From JAJEFO01 sp022819605 (GTDB taxonomy: Bacteria; Pseudomonadota; Alphaproteobacteria; Rhodobacterales; Rhodobacteraceae): a stretch of DNA of 64,000 nucleotides. Position numbers and translations under genes: made by a program. The stretch spans positions 2,790,001 through 2,854,000 of the forward strand of contig OZ244901.1 of the NCBI GenBank assembly GCA_965221545.1. Reading direction: 5' to 3'. The notes beneath the pieces were generated by a model that had not been told where the DNA came from, made no database searches, and saw only the letters and a program-made list of their open reading frames with translations. Positions 27,851-36,138 of the stretch are shown one piece after another. How positions within the stretch are numbered: position 1 is the stretch's first letter; each line of letters opens with the position of its first letter.

Positions 27851-28015
27851 TCCGGCGGTCAAGCGGCAATCCCATCGATCGCACCCCGTCACGGGAGCCA
27901 GGAGCAATGCCGGTCCCACTACATGCCGGATTGCCACCGGATCTGCCGCACTCGAACCTGAGCGCTTCGGGACCCGCAGAATGTCCCGACGCGACGTTTG
28001 GCGATTGACGCGCCC

Positions 28016-29917
28016 ATGACTCCCCCGCCTGACAGTCCGGCCGACCCGTTCAAGAAGGCCCTCGCCGAAGCGACCAAGACCCTGGCCGATGACCCGGAAT
28101 TGGCCGTCAGCTATTCGGTCGATCCTCCGGGCATGTCGGCCGACGGAGTACGCTTGCCACAGGTCACGCGCCGGATGACGCGGGATGAAGTCCTGCTCGC
28201 GCGCGGCACCGCTGACAGCTTTGCCATGCGGCGGAAGTACCACGACGAGACATGTTTCAACCGCTATTCCCCGCAAGGTCAGATGGCACAGGACATCTAC
28301 GAGGCCATGGAATGGGCCCGTTGCGAAGCGGTGGGAGCGCGCGACATGCCGGGCACGGCCGGAAACATTGACGCGCGCATAAACGATGACGCGACACGAA
28401 AGGGGTACGACGATCTGACCGACTTGTCGGATGCGCCGCTTGCCGCCGCCGCCGGCTACATGGTGCGCCAGCTTGCCAGCGGTCGCCCCCTGCCACCCGC
28501 AGCCGCAAACGTCCTGGATCTGTGGCGTGACCAGTTGGAAGCGAAGGCGGGCACGACCCTCGAGAACCTTGAAGACACGCTGACCGATCAGGTGGCCTTT
28601 GCGCGTTTCGCCCGGCAGGTCATCCGGGATCTCGGCTACGGCGACCAGTTGGGCAACGACCCCGATGCCGAGGACCCGGACGAGGACAACGAGGCCGCGG
28701 AAGACGCGCCGGAGGACGAAGATGCAAATAGCGAGGACCAGAGTCAGCAAGAACAGGAAGGCTCCGATGCCGCACCCGACGAGAGCCAGGAGCAGCAGGA
28801 CGACCAGGCAGAGGCACAAGTTTCCCTCGACGAGATGGCAGACGTGGAGCAAGGAGAGGACACCGAGCTTCCGCAAGGTGATGCCGAGATCGAGCCGCCT
28901 GCGCCACAACCGGTCAGCGATGCAGACCCCAACTACACGATCCACAGTTCCGAATTTGACGAAGAGATTGCTGCCTACGAACTTGCCGAGCCGGAAGAGC
29001 TGGAGCGTCTGCGCGCGCATCTCGACAACCAGCTTGAACCCTTGAAGGGGGCGGTTGCCCGGCTTGCCAACCGATTGCAGCGCCGCCTGCAGGCACAACA
29101 GACCCGCACGTGGACCTTTGATCTCGATGAGGGAATTCTCGATGCCGGGCGTCTGGCCCGCGTAGTCGTCAACCCGACCCTGCCCCTGGCCTACAAGCAG
29201 GAGAAGGACATGGAGTTCCGCGATACGGTCGTGACGCTCCTGCTCGACAACTCCGGTTCAATGCGCGGCCGCCCGATTTCCATCGCCGCGATCTGCGCGG
29301 ACGTTCTGGCCAGAACCCTGGAACGCTGCGCCGTGAAGGTCGAGATTCTGGGCTTCACGACACGCGCGTGGAAAGGCGGACAGTCACGGGAAACCTGGCT
29401 GCAGCAGGGGCGGCCGCAACTGCCCGGGCGGCTGAATGACATACGCCACATCATCTACAAGGCCGCCGACGCGCCGTGGCGGCATGCTCGAGAGAATCTT
29501 GGCCTGATGATGAAGGAAGGCCTGCTCAAGGAAAACATCGACGGAGAAGCGCTGGAATGGGCGCATCGACGGCTGATTGTCAGGCAGGAGGCGCGGCGCA
29601 TCCTCATGGTCATCTCGGATGGTGCGCCGGTCGACGACTCCACCCTTTCGGTGAACCCGGCAAACTACCTGGAAAGGCATCTCCGCAACGTGATCACGAT
29701 GATCGAGCGGAGAAAACAGGTGGAGCTTCTCGCCATCGGCATCGGCCACGACGTGACCAGATACTACGAGCGCGCGGTTACGATCACGGACGTAGAACAG
29801 CTTGCCGGGGCCATCACCGAACAGCTGGCGGCGCTCTTTGAAGCCGATCCGGTTCAGCGAAAGCGCATGGCCAGGCGAGGCGACAGCCGAAAAGGCGCAG
29901 CAAGGCTTCCGGCCTGA
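28016..29917 (+). CDS. cobT: Cobaltochelatase subunit CobT
   Basis: A 633-residue protein. The N-terminal domain includes RRKYHDETCFNRYSPQGQMA. Then comes a very acidic, glutamine-rich linker (about residues 215-310, coding bases about 28660-28950). The C-terminal von Willebrand A domain carries the metal-ion site LLLDNSGSMRGRPIS with a later Thr and Asp in LMVISDGAPVDDSTL. It binds CobS and links it to CobN. ATG 28016 is preferred over an in-frame TTG at 27998. The linker is low-complexity coding sequence, not a DNA repeat array. Confidence 0.95.
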   Translation: MTPPPDSPADPFKKALAEATKTLADDPELAVSYSVDPPGMSADGVRLPQVTRRMTRDEVLLARGTADSFAMRRKYHDETCFNRYSPQGQMAQDIYEAMEWARCEAVGARDMPGTAGNIDARINDDATRKGYDDLTDLSDAPLAAAAGYMVRQLASGRPLPPAAANVLDLWRDQLEAKAGTTLENLEDTLTDQVAFARFARQVIRDLGYGDQLGNDPDAEDPDEDNEAAEDAPEDEDANSEDQSQQEQEGSDAAPDESQEQQDDQAEAQVSLDEMADVEQGEDTELPQGDAEIEPPAPQPVSDADPNYTIHSSEFDEEIAAYELAEPEELERLRAHLDNQLEPLKGAVARLANRLQRRLQAQQTRTWTFDLDEGILDAGRLARVVVNPTLPLAYKQEKDMEFRDTVVTLLLDNSGSMRGRPISIAAICADVLARTLERCAVKVEILGFTTRAWKGGQSRETWLQQGRPQLPGRLNDIRHIIYKAADAPWRHARENLGLMMKEGLLKENIDGEALEWAHRRLIVRQEARRILMVISDGAPVDDSTLSVNPANYLERHLRNVITMIERRKQVELLAIGIGHDVTRYYERAVTITDVEQLAGAITEQLAALFEADPVQRKRMARRGDSRKGAARLPA

Positions 29918-30082
29918 ACGAATGCCGGGCACCTGCAATGGGTGCGCCAATGGGCCAGCGCCCAGTCCTGCAATCATGACGAGCAAAGTCCCGCAGTGCC
30001 TGCACGGCGGTCAGGTTGCGAACCCGTAGCCCTGCAGCCGTTCCGGCTTGCACCCGAGTATGGTTCCTGCTCTTTGGCGGCC

Positions 30083-31861
30083 ATGTTTCAGTCCTTCGAC
30101 ATCACCGCCAGCCCCGAACAGGGACCACCACGCATTGCAGCGCTGCGCGAAGCCATGGCGAGAGCAGGCGTCGACGCGTTTCTCGTGCCTCGGGCCGACC
30201 GATTCCAGGGTGAGTTCGTTGCACCCGCCGACGAGCGACTTGCATGGCTGACGGGATTCACCGGATCGGCCGGGCTCGCCGTCATCAGCCTGGACGCTGC
30301 CGCCATATTCGTCGATGGCCGCTATCGGCTGCAGGTGCGCGACCAGGTCGCCGAGGAGATCGCGACCCTGGACCCAGCTGAGGTCAAGCCGGGCACCTGG
30401 CTGACCGAGAATGTCGACCAGCTGGCGAAGGTGGGCTTCGACCCTTGGCTCCACACGGTAGACGGCATCAAGAGGCTCACGAAGTCGATCGGCGATCATG
30501 CCGTTCTGCATCCCACGCTAAATCTCGTTGACCGGATCTGGACGAAAAGGCCGTCGCCGCCGGTCCAGACGGTCCGTGCTCATCCGCTCGAGCTTTCCGG
30601 CGAAAAGTCGTCATCGAAGCGCGAACGTCTGGCCCAGGAATTGAAGGATGCCGGACACCGCGCCGCGATTCTCACGTTGCCGGAAAGCATCTGCTGGCTT
30701 CTCAACATAAGGGGCGACGGCATTCCGCGCAGTCCTGTCGTTCAGGCATTTGCGATACTTCACGACACGGGTCGCGTGAGCCTGTTCTCCTCGCCGAAGA
30801 AATTCGAGCATCTTGGTCCGGACCCGAACATCGACCTTGAGGACGAGGACGCCTTCGGGCGCGCCGTCGGGAACCTGGATGGGCCGGTCCGGATCGACGG
30901 TCAAGCCGCACCGTGGAAGATTGCCGAAATCCTCGAAGACCGGGCGACGTTCGACGTCGACCCGTGCAGCATTCCCAAGGCGAGCAAGAACGATGCCGAA
31001 ATCAAGGGCATGCAGAACGCGCATCTAAGAGATGGTGCGGCGATGGTCGAATTCCTGGCGTGGTTTGACGAGGAAGCCCCCAAGGGCGAACTGACGGAAA
31101 TTTCCGCGGCCAGGGCACTTGAGGAATTCCGCGTGCGAGCCGGCGACCTTCTGGACATTTCCTTCGACACGATTTCGGGCTCCGGGCCCAATGCGGCGAT
31201 CGTTCACTACCGTGTTTCAGAGCAGACGGACCGCAAGATCAGGCAAGGAGAGTTGTACCTGGTCGATTCGGGCGGCCAGTACATTGACGGAACCACCGAC
31301 GTCACGCGCACGCTTGCCGTCGGGGAACCATCGGACGTCCACCGCGACTGCTATACCCGCGTGCTCCAGGGACTGATCGCAATTTCCCTTGCCCGGTTCC
31401 CGAGCGGACATGCCGGCCGGGACATCGACGCCCTCGCCCGCGCCGCGCTCTGGCGCAAGGGTCTCGACTACGATCATGGCACCGGGCATGGCGTCGGAGC
31501 GTGCCTGAACGTGCATGAAGGACCTCAGCGGATTTCACCCGCAGGGACGACAAGCCTCCGGCCTGGCATGATCCTGTCGAACGAACCCGGCTGCTACCGG
31601 CCCGATGAATTCGGCATCCGCATCGAGAATCTGGTTGTGGTACGCAAGGACGGGAAGTCTCAGAACGAACGGGAGCGGCTTTGCTTCGAGACACTGACCT
31701 TCGTGCCGTTTGACCGCCGCCTGATCGACACCATGGTGCTGGGTCCTTGGGAACGGGACTGGATTGACGAATACCACGCCGAAGTGAAAGGAAAGCTCTC
31801 CGGCCTGCTTTCTGCATCGGCCGGAAAATGGCTCGATGCGGCCACAAGACCCCTTGATTGA
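30083..31861 (+). CDS. M24B aminopeptidase P (Xaa-Pro aminopeptidase), long form
   Basis: A 592-residue peptidase of the three-domain aminopeptidase P type, with two creatinase-like N-terminal domains and a C-terminal pita-bread domain. The start region reads AALREAMARAGVDAFLVPRA and WLTGFTGSAGLAVI. Metal ligands are visible: Asp in YLVDSGGQYIDGTTDVTRT, His in GTGHGVGACLNVHEGP, Glu in ILSNEPGCY and Glu in GIRIENLVVV. It cleaves the N-terminal residue when proline follows. ATG 30083 begins the family-typical sequence; the 47 codons before it are not protein-like. Confidence 0.92.
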   Translation: MFQSFDITASPEQGPPRIAALREAMARAGVDAFLVPRADRFQGEFVAPADERLAWLTGFTGSAGLAVISLDAAAIFVDGRYRLQVRDQVAEEIATLDPAEVKPGTWLTENVDQLAKVGFDPWLHTVDGIKRLTKSIGDHAVLHPTLNLVDRIWTKRPSPPVQTVRAHPLELSGEKSSSKRERLAQELKDAGHRAAILTLPESICWLLNIRGDGIPRSPVVQAFAILHDTGRVSLFSSPKKFEHLGPDPNIDLEDEDAFGRAVGNLDGPVRIDGQAAPWKIAEILEDRATFDVDPCSIPKASKNDAEIKGMQNAHLRDGAAMVEFLAWFDEEAPKGELTEISAARALEEFRVRAGDLLDISFDTISGSGPNAAIVHYRVSEQTDRKIRQGELYLVDSGGQYIDGTTDVTRTLAVGEPSDVHRDCYTRVLQGLIAISLARFPSGHAGRDIDALARAALWRKGLDYDHGTGHGVGACLNVHEGPQRISPAGTTSLRPGMILSNEPGCYRPDEFGIRIENLVVVRKDGKSQNERERLCFETLTFVPFDRRLIDTMVLGPWERDWIDEYHAEVKGKLSGLLSASAGKWLDAATRPLD

Positions 31862-31914
31862 AGTGAATCTGACACGTTTGGCCCACCAGGTTGGGTCCAT
31901 GGAGGAAAATGGCG

Positions 31915-32259
31915 ATGGCAAAAGACATCGAAGTTCGGCCCGCGGCGGGCACGTGGGTCGTGCGCGCAGGGGGCGCAGTTCTCGGCGAGAGCGGTTCTGC
32001 ACTGGAACTGATCGAGGGCGACAGGGCGCCGGTCATCTACTTCCCGCGCATCGAGGTCGCAATGGAATTCCTTGACCAATCCAGCAAGGTCACGACCTGC
32101 CCATGGAAGGGCGATGCGACTCACTATTCCATCGTCACGACATTCACGACACTGAGGGACGTGGCTTGGTCCTACCGCACGCCGCATGACTCGGCATCCG
32201 CAATCAAGGATCACATCGCATTCTATCCGCACGACGAGATCGCGATCGAACGTCTTTGA
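31915..32259 (+). CDS. DUF427 domain protein
   Basis: A 114-residue DUF427 protein. Typical segments are VRPAAGTWVVRAGGAVLGES, PVIYFPRIEVAMEFL, TTCPWKGDATHYSI and a closing AIKDHIAFYPHDEIAIE. No enzymatic role is established for the family. I chose ATG 31915 because GGAGG ends nine bases before it; the ATG at 31909 is too close to that site. It sits 53 bases after the aminopeptidase stop and may be co-transcribed with it. Confidence 0.88.
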   Translation: MAKDIEVRPAAGTWVVRAGGAVLGESGSALELIEGDRAPVIYFPRIEVAMEFLDQSSKVTTCPWKGDATHYSIVTTFTTLRDVAWSYRTPHDSASAIKDHIAFYPHDEIAIERL

Positions 32260-32293
32260 AGGCCTTCATTGCCTTGCCCGTGACCGAATGATC

Positions 32294-33433
32294 TCAATGG
32301 AGAGGGTCAGAACGCGTTAGATCAGAGGAGATGCGCCGCAGGTCTGACAAACCCTGCCATGGTGCATCTGCCTTGGCGCGCGGAATGCCGATCATGGCTG
32401 CCGGATGGGACGTTGCGGCTTGCAGCGCGGCCTCTAGGGAAACGCCGACCTTTTCGACCATGACCTTGATTGCGGAAGTCAAGTCGAGATCGGCTCCAGC
32501 AAGTGTCCCGTCTTGAAGTGTCAGGACGCCCGCCCGGCGCTGAATCGAGCGTCCGCCCAATTCGAACTCGGTGAGATCGGTCCCGGCGACGGCCATTGCA
32601 TCGCTTACGAGAAACATTCGACCGGGTCCCTCCTTTGCCGCCCACGCCGTGCGAATTGTCTCCGGGTGAACATGCACGGCATCGGCGATCAGGCCTGCCG
32701 ACACGCGGCCGTTCGCCAGCGCCGCGCCCACCAGTCCCGGCTCGCGGTTGCCGAGCTGGCTCATGGCATTGAAGAGGTGGGTGACGCAGCGTGCTCCAGC
32801 GGCGAAGTATCGCATGCAGACTTCAAGGCTCGCATCACTGTGGCCAAGCGATACCAGCACTCCGGCGCGGGCAAGTGCTGATACCTGTTCCTCCGTCACG
32901 CTCTCTGGTGCAACGGTGACCTTGAGTACCGGCAGCAGCGACGATGCGGCGATCAGCGTTTCCAGGTCATCCTGTTCCATGGGACGGATGAATGCCGGAT
33001 CGTGCGCGCCCTTACGGGCGATCGAGAGGTGCGGACCTTCAAGATGAAGCCCCGCGATTCCCGGCACTCCCTTTTGTACAGCCTTGATCGTGGATTCGAT
33101 CGCCGCGCGGGTCTTTTCGGCCGAGTCAGATATGAGCGTCGGCAACAGGAGGGAGACGCCAAGGCCGCGATGCGCCATGGCTATCCGGCGGAGGGCGTCG
33201 ACCGACGGATCATCGTTGAACATGACGCCGCCGCCACCGTTGACCTGGAGATCCACATAGCCAGGCGTCAGGAAGTCGCCGGACAGATCGACCACTTCGC
33301 CGTCCTTTGGGACTTCTGCTTCCGGTCCAAATTCTCCGGCACGACCGTCTACGAAACGGATGGCATGTCCAGCCCACAGTCTTCTTCCGTCGAAAATGCG
33401 TCCGTTCCGGAATGTCACGACGTTCTGCGTCAT
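32294..33433 (-). CDS. nagA: N-acetylglucosamine-6-phosphate deacetylase
   Basis: A 379-residue amidohydrolase that converts GlcNAc-6-P to GlcN-6-P. Motifs are FLTPGYVDLQVNGGGGVMFN, the metal-binding GLHLEGPHLSIARKGAHDP, the histidines of LVSLGHSDAS and THLFNAMSQL, the segment IADAVHVHPETI, and the catalytic Asp in FLVSDAMAVAG. It is last in a four-gene amino-sugar operon (kinase, GntR regulator, SIS protein, nagA). Its ATG overlaps the stop of the SIS gene by four bases. No nagB or dedicated transporter is beside it. Confidence 0.94.
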   Translation of the reverse strand: MTQNVVTFRNGRIFDGRRLWAGHAIRFVDGRAGEFGPEAEVPKDGEVVDLSGDFLTPGYVDLQVNGGGGVMFNDDPSVDALRRIAMAHRGLGVSLLLPTLISDSAEKTRAAIESTIKAVQKGVPGIAGLHLEGPHLSIARKGAHDPAFIRPMEQDDLETLIAASSLLPVLKVTVAPESVTEEQVSALARAGVLVSLGHSDASLEVCMRYFAAGARCVTHLFNAMSQLGNREPGLVGAALANGRVSAGLIADAVHVHPETIRTAWAAKEGPGRMFLVSDAMAVAGTDLTEFELGGRSIQRRAGVLTLQDGTLAGADLDLTSAIKVMVEKVGVSLEAALQAATSHPAAMIGIPRAKADAPWQGLSDLRRISSDLTRSDPLH

Positions 33434-33975
33434 GTTGCATCGGCCACTATTTTGAGATGCCGCGCCACATCCGGATCGGTCAAACAGGGATCGGCGACCA
33501 GCGAAGCCACAAAAGTCTTCGTTGCGGCAACGCGCAATGCAGGTACTGCGTGAAATGGAAGAGTGCAGTCAACGGCGTCCGCGAGGCCAGGCGCCGGGTC
33601 GTTGGTCATGCCGATCGCAAAAGCACCGCTCGCGCGAAGCGCCGTGGTCATCTGCACGATGTCAGGGCCTTGACCCGATCGAGAGATCGATATGAGCATG
33701 GCTCCGTTGGTGTCCGGCTCGACGCCGTATTGCGACGCGACCGACGGGCTTACCGAGGCCATTGGGCGTTTCAGGACCAGCTCGCCGGCACATTTGAGGC
33801 AGGTGCAGGCATGTTCGGACGACCCGCGCGCGAAAGAGAGATGGAACGATGGATTCACTTCACGCGCCTGTGCCACAGTCGAGGCAATGGCGTTTCCGCC
33901 ACTGCACAAGAGGCGCTCAACGGCGGCGGGAATTTCGGAGAATTCTCGACGCATTTGCGTGATGTCGGCTTTCAT
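33430..33975 (-). pseudogene. SIS-domain amino-sugar isomerase/deaminase with a large internal deletion
   Basis: The frame encodes 181 residues, while GlmS-isomerase-like SIS proteins in nag operons have about 340. The first SIS domain looks normal: EIPAAVERLL, FARGSSEHACTCLKCAGELV, LISISRSGQGPDIVQM and AIGMTNDPAPGLADAVD. After AATKTFVASLVA (to about residue 161) the sequence jumps to DPDVARHLKIVADAT, which matches the extreme C-terminus of the family (DPD-x-P-x-HL-x-KVT-x-T). The whole second SIS domain, with the catalytic C-terminal residues, is missing, yet the frame stays open and stays coupled to nagA. It may be non-functional. I cannot say whether GlcN-6-P deamination is done elsewhere. 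Confidence 0.75.
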
Positions 33976-33991
33976 CTTTGAACCCGCCTGA

Positions 33992-34741
33992 TCACAGCCG
34001 CAGTTCTGCGACGAAGTCGTATGCATCGCCGCGATAAAGGGACCGAGTGAGTTCGGCGACTCGCCCGTTCTTCAGGAAAGACGTGCGTTCGATGCTCAAT
34101 ATGGCGGAACCTTTGGCGACGCCAAGAAGATCCGCCTCACGCGACTCCAGGTTTACGGCGGAGATCCTTTGAATCGCGCTTGTCGGGCGATGCCCCAAAC
34201 GCTCAAGCACAAGGTAAAGAGATGTCGTCACTTCAAGCGGATTCGGCAATATGTCCAGTGGCAGCGCTGCGCGTTCCAATGCCATTGGGCGTCCACCCGC
34301 TTCGCGAATGCGGCAAATGCGGGCAACTTGGTCCCCTTCCCTCAGGCTCAACGCGGCCACTTCGTCACACGTCGGCAGAAAAACGCCTCTTTCGAGCCAA
34401 CGGGACGTTGTGTCGAGCCCCCGGCTTCCCATGTCTTCGGTGAATGACGTAAGATGTGAGAGGGATTGTTCTATCCGTGCCATTGGCTTGCGAACGAACG
34501 ATCCTGAACCTTGTCGTTGCTCGATCAATCCCTCACGCACGAGTTCCTGTATCGCCTTGCGAACAGTGACGCGGGACAGGCAAGTGATTTCGGCAATCTC
34601 GCGTTCCGGCGGAAGCGAGGAGTTGTGGGGCAGGACGCCAGTCTCGATGCCCAGTTCCAAACGTCGGCGGAGTTGCACGTATCGCGGGCCGCCAGCTTTG
34701 CCTAGCCAGCCTTCGGGCTGGAGAAAGTCGACGGCGTTCAT
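33992..34741 (-). CDS. GntR/HutC-family transcriptional regulator with UTRA domain
   Basis: A 249-residue regulator. The N-terminal winged helix reads YVQLRRRLELGIETGVLPHN followed by SLPPEREIAEITCLSRVTVR and RQGSGSFV. The UTRA ligand domain follows (SRWLERGVFLPTCDEVAAL, IERTSFLKNGRVAELTRSLY). It lies between the kinase and SIS genes, and its ATG overlaps the kinase stop by four bases. By position it is a NagR/DasR-like repressor responding to an amino-sugar phosphate and acting on the promoter near 35626-35652. The ligand is inferred from context only. Confidence 0.9.
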   Translation of the reverse strand: MNAVDFLQPEGWLGKAGGPRYVQLRRRLELGIETGVLPHNSSLPPEREIAEITCLSRVTVRKAIQELVREGLIEQRQGSGSFVRKPMARIEQSLSHLTSFTEDMGSRGLDTTSRWLERGVFLPTCDEVAALSLREGDQVARICRIREAGGRPMALERAALPLDILPNPLEVTTSLYLVLERLGHRPTSAIQRISAVNLESREADLLGVAKGSAILSIERTSFLKNGRVAELTRSLYRGDAYDFVAELRL

Positions 34742-35616
34742 GCGGCCATCTCTCGGGCAAATTCCGCTGCAAGTGACAGGGCACCGGCAAGTGGCTCACC
34801 GACAGGCGGGATCAATTCGGCCTGCATGTCTGCGGGCAAATACGGAGCATAGTGGGGTCCAATTCCGCCAGTCAGACAAATCGGATGCCCTTTGCGCCAT
34901 CCGATGATCGACAGTATTGCAGCAATGTCCTGTGCCCCGCTGCGCATTACTCGTTCGCCGAGCACATCTCCCTGCATCGCGAACTCGGTCACGAGCGGCG
35001 CCAAGGCGCCAAACTCCGAAGGACTTGCCGAACCCGCGAAACGGACGATGCCTGCAGCGCCCTCGTAGTCTTCCAAGAGCCGCTCTGCCAACGGTGAGAC
35101 GGTGCATTGCCCGTCAATGCTCTTGAGCGTCATGCTGAGGGCGGCCCTGCCAACGAAATGCGCAGACGCCTCGTCCCCGAGTACCGGCCCCCAGCCACCG
35201 GCAAACCGCATGGTTCCGCCCGCTTGTGCCGCAAAGAACGATCCCGTGCCGCAGTGGGAAATTACACCGTCGGACCTACCAAGCGCGCCTCTCAAAGCTG
35301 CAGCGCGATCATCCTCGATGCGAACGTGGACGAAGGGCAAGGCGGTGCGCAACCTTTCCGAGATCGACTCGCCCGTCACGCCTGCGAGTCCAACAAACGC
35401 GGGAACCCTTGAAAGCGCGTCCAGCGTCAGATCGGCGCGTACCGCCAATCTCTCCAATCCCATTAATATCTCGTCCAGTGCGCCGTCAAAGTCGGTGGAA
35501 ACGTTGGCAGATCCGGCTTCTGCCGCAAAGACTGACTTGCCGTCATCAAATGCGAGGCGACACCGTGTGCCGCCGCCGTCAACGGCAACAACTGGAGATG
35601 TCCGTGAATCAACCAT
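34738..35616 (-). CDS. N-acetylglucosamine kinase-like protein (BadF/BcrA ATPase family)
   Basis: A 292-residue sugar kinase of the ASKHA fold. Phosphate-1 is VVAVDGGGTRCRLAFDDG near the N-terminus, phosphate-2 is GVISHCGTGSFFAA, and GGWGPVLGDEASAHFVGRAA is the BadF/BcrA-type signature seen in GlcNAc kinases. CLTGGIGPHYAPYLP gives the adenosine loop. It would phosphorylate GlcNAc that enters unphosphorylated, feeding nagA. ATG 35616 is the first in-frame start giving sensible sequence. It is the first gene of the operon, with the promoter/operator just upstream. Confidence 0.88.
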   Translation of the reverse strand: MVDSRTSPVVAVDGGGTRCRLAFDDGKSVFAAEAGSANVSTDFDGALDEILMGLERLAVRADLTLDALSRVPAFVGLAGVTGESISERLRTALPFVHVRIEDDRAAALRGALGRSDGVISHCGTGSFFAAQAGGTMRFAGGWGPVLGDEASAHFVGRAALSMTLKSIDGQCTVSPLAERLLEDYEGAAGIVRFAGSASPSEFGALAPLVTEFAMQGDVLGERVMRSGAQDIAAILSIIGWRKGHPICLTGGIGPHYAPYLPADMQAELIPPVGEPLAGALSLAAEFAREMAA

Positions 35617-35625
35617 GCAGATACC

Positions 35626-35652
35626 ATTATAATACCTATCGAGTATAGGCAA
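35626..35652 (-). promoter_or_regulatory. Promoter and probable GntR operator for the amino-sugar operon
   Basis: On the minus strand a perfect -10 TATAAT lies at 35631-35626. A -35-like TTGCCT lies at 35652-35647, 15 bases away. Between them sits the inverted repeat CCTATCGAGTATAGG (35635-35649, 5-bp arms), well placed for a repressor to block RNA polymerase. The direct sequence GGTAT also occurs twice around the -10. The kinase ATG is 10 bases after the -10, so the transcript would have almost no leader. Confidence 0.55.
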
Positions 35653-36138
35653 GCCCCGAACAATGCCAATATTGCAGGTATCGTCTCGAGTCCTTGCCGG
35701 TACGGCAGCTGGACATGTCAAAATGCTGGACGTCCTTGGGCGCATTTTGGTTCCTTGGACTTGGCAGGACATAGTGATGGACGATTCCAGCCGGTTCGAC
35801 TTCTCGGATCATCTCAACCACCTGTCGCGGAGGAGCGATCCGCTGGGCGTCGGAAAGGCTTGTTGACATCAAGGAATTCGGCCGGCCCTGGCAAAGGCGC
35901 TCAAGATTGGCGACTAGTGCGTGCCGAGGAACACATTCGAAAAAAACACGTTGGATGTGCATCAAGGCCGCTCGCTCACCTCAAGCCGTGCCAGGATCCG
36001 GGGTGATCAAGGTTGCCGGCAACATCCGCAACCAACAAGAGTGCGGACAAAAGGTATTAGTTCGGTATCTATTGTCAAATCATGGAAGAATCGCATTCGT
36101 GACACGGCCGATGAAAGCCGCACGCCCACAGCAAAGTC
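35653..36138. other. Gene-free stretch between the amino-sugar operon and the ClC gene
   Basis: About 490 bases. Open frames on both strands are short and show no domain. The right part is noticeably more AT-rich (around 36050-36090). It may be degenerate DNA. I found no repeat, tRNA or clear terminator. Confidence 0.35.

Noticed and set aside
28660..28950. Repetitive-looking GAC/GAG/CAG-rich stretch
   Set aside because: It encodes the acidic linker of CobT and is low-complexity coding sequence, not a tandem repeat or CRISPR.
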